Source: an uncultured Selenomonadales bacterium (GTDB taxonomy: Bacteria > Bacillota > Negativicutes > Selenomonadales > Selenomonadaceae). From it: DNA of 6,499 nt. The first letter of the stretch is position 1, and every line of letters begins with the position of its first letter. The translations under genes were made by a program, and so were the position numbers. Of this stretch, positions 5,316 to 6,499 are shown piece after piece. The notes under the pieces are model-generated. The model had not been told where the DNA came from. It made no database searches and saw only the letters and a list, made by a program, of their open reading frames with translations. The stretch spans positions 1-6,499 of the forward strand of contig CAMJAZ010000099.1 in assembly GCA_946403735.1 (NCBI GenBank), read 5' to 3'.

Positions 5316-6454
5316 TGCAAAAATACGTAGATATAGACGGATTGCGAACTTTTAAAAACGAACTTGAAGAAAAGCTTCCGCTGGTTGTTGTAAATTCGGA
5401 CACATATGCAACGAAGGCGGAATTAAATTCAAAGGCGTCAACAGACACTGCAACTACGTCGTCCAACGGCTTAATGTCTGCCGCCGATAAAGTCAAACTT
5501 GACGATATTGAATCAAACGCGCAGGTTAATGTTATAGAATCAGTCAAGGTTAACAATACCGCGCTTACTCCGTCTAGCAAAGCCGTTAATATCGATTTAT
5601 CAAACTACGTCGTAAAAGACGGCGACAAAGTTTTATCTACTAATGACTACACGACCGCCGAAAAAAATAAATTGGCTAACATACCTTCGGACGCGACAAG
5701 CAATGTTATTGAATCGGTAAAAGTCAACAATACCGCGCTTATTCCCTCTAGCAAAGCCGTTAATATCGATTTATCAAACTACGTTGTAAAAGATGGTTCA
5801 AAAGTTTTGTCGTCTAATGACTTTACCGATTACTACAAAAGCAAGCTCGATGAAATAATTGCAAAATTGAATAAACCAGATCCCGAATTGACGTTTAGTA
5901 CTGACACTGCAATAATTGTAGCCCAATATTCCGACAATTTTATTGTATCAAGTGCTAGTAATGGTGCTATTTCTGCTACTTCTGCTGACAGCGATATTGC
6001 TACCGTTACTGTTAGCGATTCGTCACTTGTTATCAGCGGCATTGCTAGCGGTACTACTTCAATTACTGTCACTATTGCCGAGACTAACGATTACGCATCC
6101 GCTACTGCAACTTTACCCGTCACTATCGAAGAATTTGTAAGCGCTGGCTGTAGCATGAGTGCGAACAAAACTAGCGTAACCGTTGTGCACGGTGAAAGTG
6201 ATACGGTTACCTTCACCATTTTTAGCTCAATGCTTAACAAAGAAGGTAGTCAAGCCAGCATTAGTGCAAATGGACCTAGTTGGATGACAATAAACAACGA
6301 CAATAAGACTATTACCTTTGCACCACCTTCAACTTTAGGCCCCACTAGCACTAATATTGTCGTTACAGCTACTTGCACTTACCGACAAGTCGTCGCTACT
6401 AACCAAGTAACTATTATAGTAAATGTTACTACACTGACAAAGTTGATTAACTAG
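5315..6454 (+). CDS. Second fibre-like tail protein with repeats and Ig-like domains
   Basis: A 379-residue virion-type protein with no signal peptide. GGAGGTG at 5301-5307 precedes ATG 5315 by 7 nt. Residues 1-20 (KYVDIDGLRTFKNELEEK) resemble the N-terminus of the long fibre, suggesting the same kind of attachment segment. Residues 28-70 contain YATKAELNSKA and SSNGLMSAADKVKLDDIE, a motif common in phage fibre shafts. Residues 72-113 and 130-171 are two copies of a 42-residue repeat at a 58-residue period, separated by TAEKNKLANIPSDATS. Residues 188-275 form a Big_2-like Ig domain homologous to residues 736-823 of the long fibre. Residues 278-372 form another Ig-like/cadherin-like domain with PSWMTINNDNKTITF. 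There is no lectin-like tip, so it may be an accessory fibre or a spacer-type adhesin. From about residue 190 the codon usage differs clearly from the rest of the window. The exact role (side fibre, neck or baseplate decoration) cannot be read from sequence. Confidence 0.8.
   Translation: MQKYVDIDGLRTFKNELEEKLPLVVVNSDTYATKAELNSKASTDTATTSSNGLMSAADKVKLDDIESNAQVNVIESVKVNNTALTPSSKAVNIDLSNYVVKDGDKVLSTNDYTTAEKNKLANIPSDATSNVIESVKVNNTALIPSSKAVNIDLSNYVVKDGSKVLSSNDFTDYYKSKLDEIIAKLNKPDPELTFSTDTAIIVAQYSDNFIVSSASNGAISATSADSDIATVTVSDSSLVISGIASGTTSITVTIAETNDYASATATLPVTIEEFVSAGCSMSANKTSVTVVHGESDTVTFTIFSSMLNKEGSQASISANGPSWMTINNDNKTITFAPPSTLGPTSTNIVVTATCTYRQVVATNQVTIIVNVTTLTKLIN
5528..5653 (+). repeat. Fibre repeat R1 (pairs with 5702-5827)
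   Basis: Encodes residues 72-113 (NVIESVKVNNTAL to LSTNDYT). Against R2 I count 107 of 126 identical bases and 38 of 42 identical residues. The period is 174 nt. About 12 of the 19 base changes are synonymous, so the repeat is old enough to have diverged in DNA while the protein has been kept. Confidence 0.9.
5702..5827 (+). repeat. Fibre repeat R2 (pairs with 5528-5653)
   Basis: Encodes residues 130-171 (NVIESVKVNNTAL to LSSNDFT). It shares with R1 an identical run of 38 bases in its centre, within 5742-5793. The in-frame 174 nt period means loss or gain of a copy would change shaft length without breaking the gene. Confidence 0.9.
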
Positions 6455-6473
6455 CTAATTTATAGCCCGTAGA

Positions 6474-6499
6474 TAATGCGAAATGCGTAATGAGGAATT
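6474..6499. repeat. Short heptanucleotide tandem repeat at the window edge
   Basis: After the last stop codon (TAG, 6452-6454) the 45 bp of non-coding sequence end in three 7-base units, TAATGCG (6474-6480), AAATGCG (6481-6487) and TAATGAG (6488-6494), then GAATT. The array may continue beyond the window. Between 6455 and 6473 I see no gene, hairpin or clear promoter. Confidence 0.5.

Noticed and set aside
5528..5827. The two long repeats as a CRISPR-like or mobile element
   Set aside because: There are only two copies, both in frame and encoding a conserved fibre repeat, with no spacer structure, terminal inverted repeats or transposase.
5943..6140. 65-codon leucine-rich frame in +3 overlapping the last gene
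   Set aside because: It arises from the repeated GCT/ACT codons of the Ig domain read out of frame. It has no SD, and the in-frame product is a coherent fibre domain.

Overview
The window is a piece of a tailed bacteriophage or prophage late (structural) gene block. All genes lie on the + strand, packed almost without gaps, and each internal gene has a strong Shine-Dalgarno sequence. The DNA is moderately AT-rich. The SD sequences (GGAGG, GGAGGTG), the capsid N-terminus containing FNIQRFA, and the fibre domains resemble what is known from phages of Firmicutes, and I would guess Negativicutes/Selenomonas-like hosts. That host guess is an inference from style. There is no integrase, att site, tRNA or host gene to fix it, or to tell a prophage from a free phage.

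Layout. 1-528: the C-terminal part of a probable scaffolding-type head protein, cut by the window edge. 545-1576: the major capsid protein, recognisable as the N4-gp56 family. 1589-1626: a good intrinsic terminator that closes the head module. 1642-4830: a 1062-residue modular tail fibre/adhesin with an attachment-like N-terminus, fibre repeats, a cysteine-containing beta domain, Ig-like domains and a C-terminal DUF6273-like (probably C-type-lectin-like) receptor-binding domain. 4841-5161: a small phage protein of unknown role. 5154-5315: a 53-residue protein resembling the CD1375/XkdX-type small tail-region proteins. 5315-6454: a second, shorter fibre-like protein with two long repeats and two Ig-like domains. 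6455-6499: non-coding edge with a short heptanucleotide tandem repeat.

How the genes work together. The first two genes would assemble the prohead (scaffold plus coat). The remaining four would make and attach the host-recognition fibres. The last four genes are spaced or overlapped (10 nt gap, 8 nt overlap, 1 nt overlap) in a way that suggests translational coupling. I did not find a convincing wholly new system. The points most worth a second look are the lectin-like C-terminus of the long fibre, which looks like the kind of region diversified by DGRs; an abrupt codon-usage change inside the last gene, in a domain that has a homologue in the long fibre; and the direct adjacency of capsid and fibre genes without connector or tail-tube genes.
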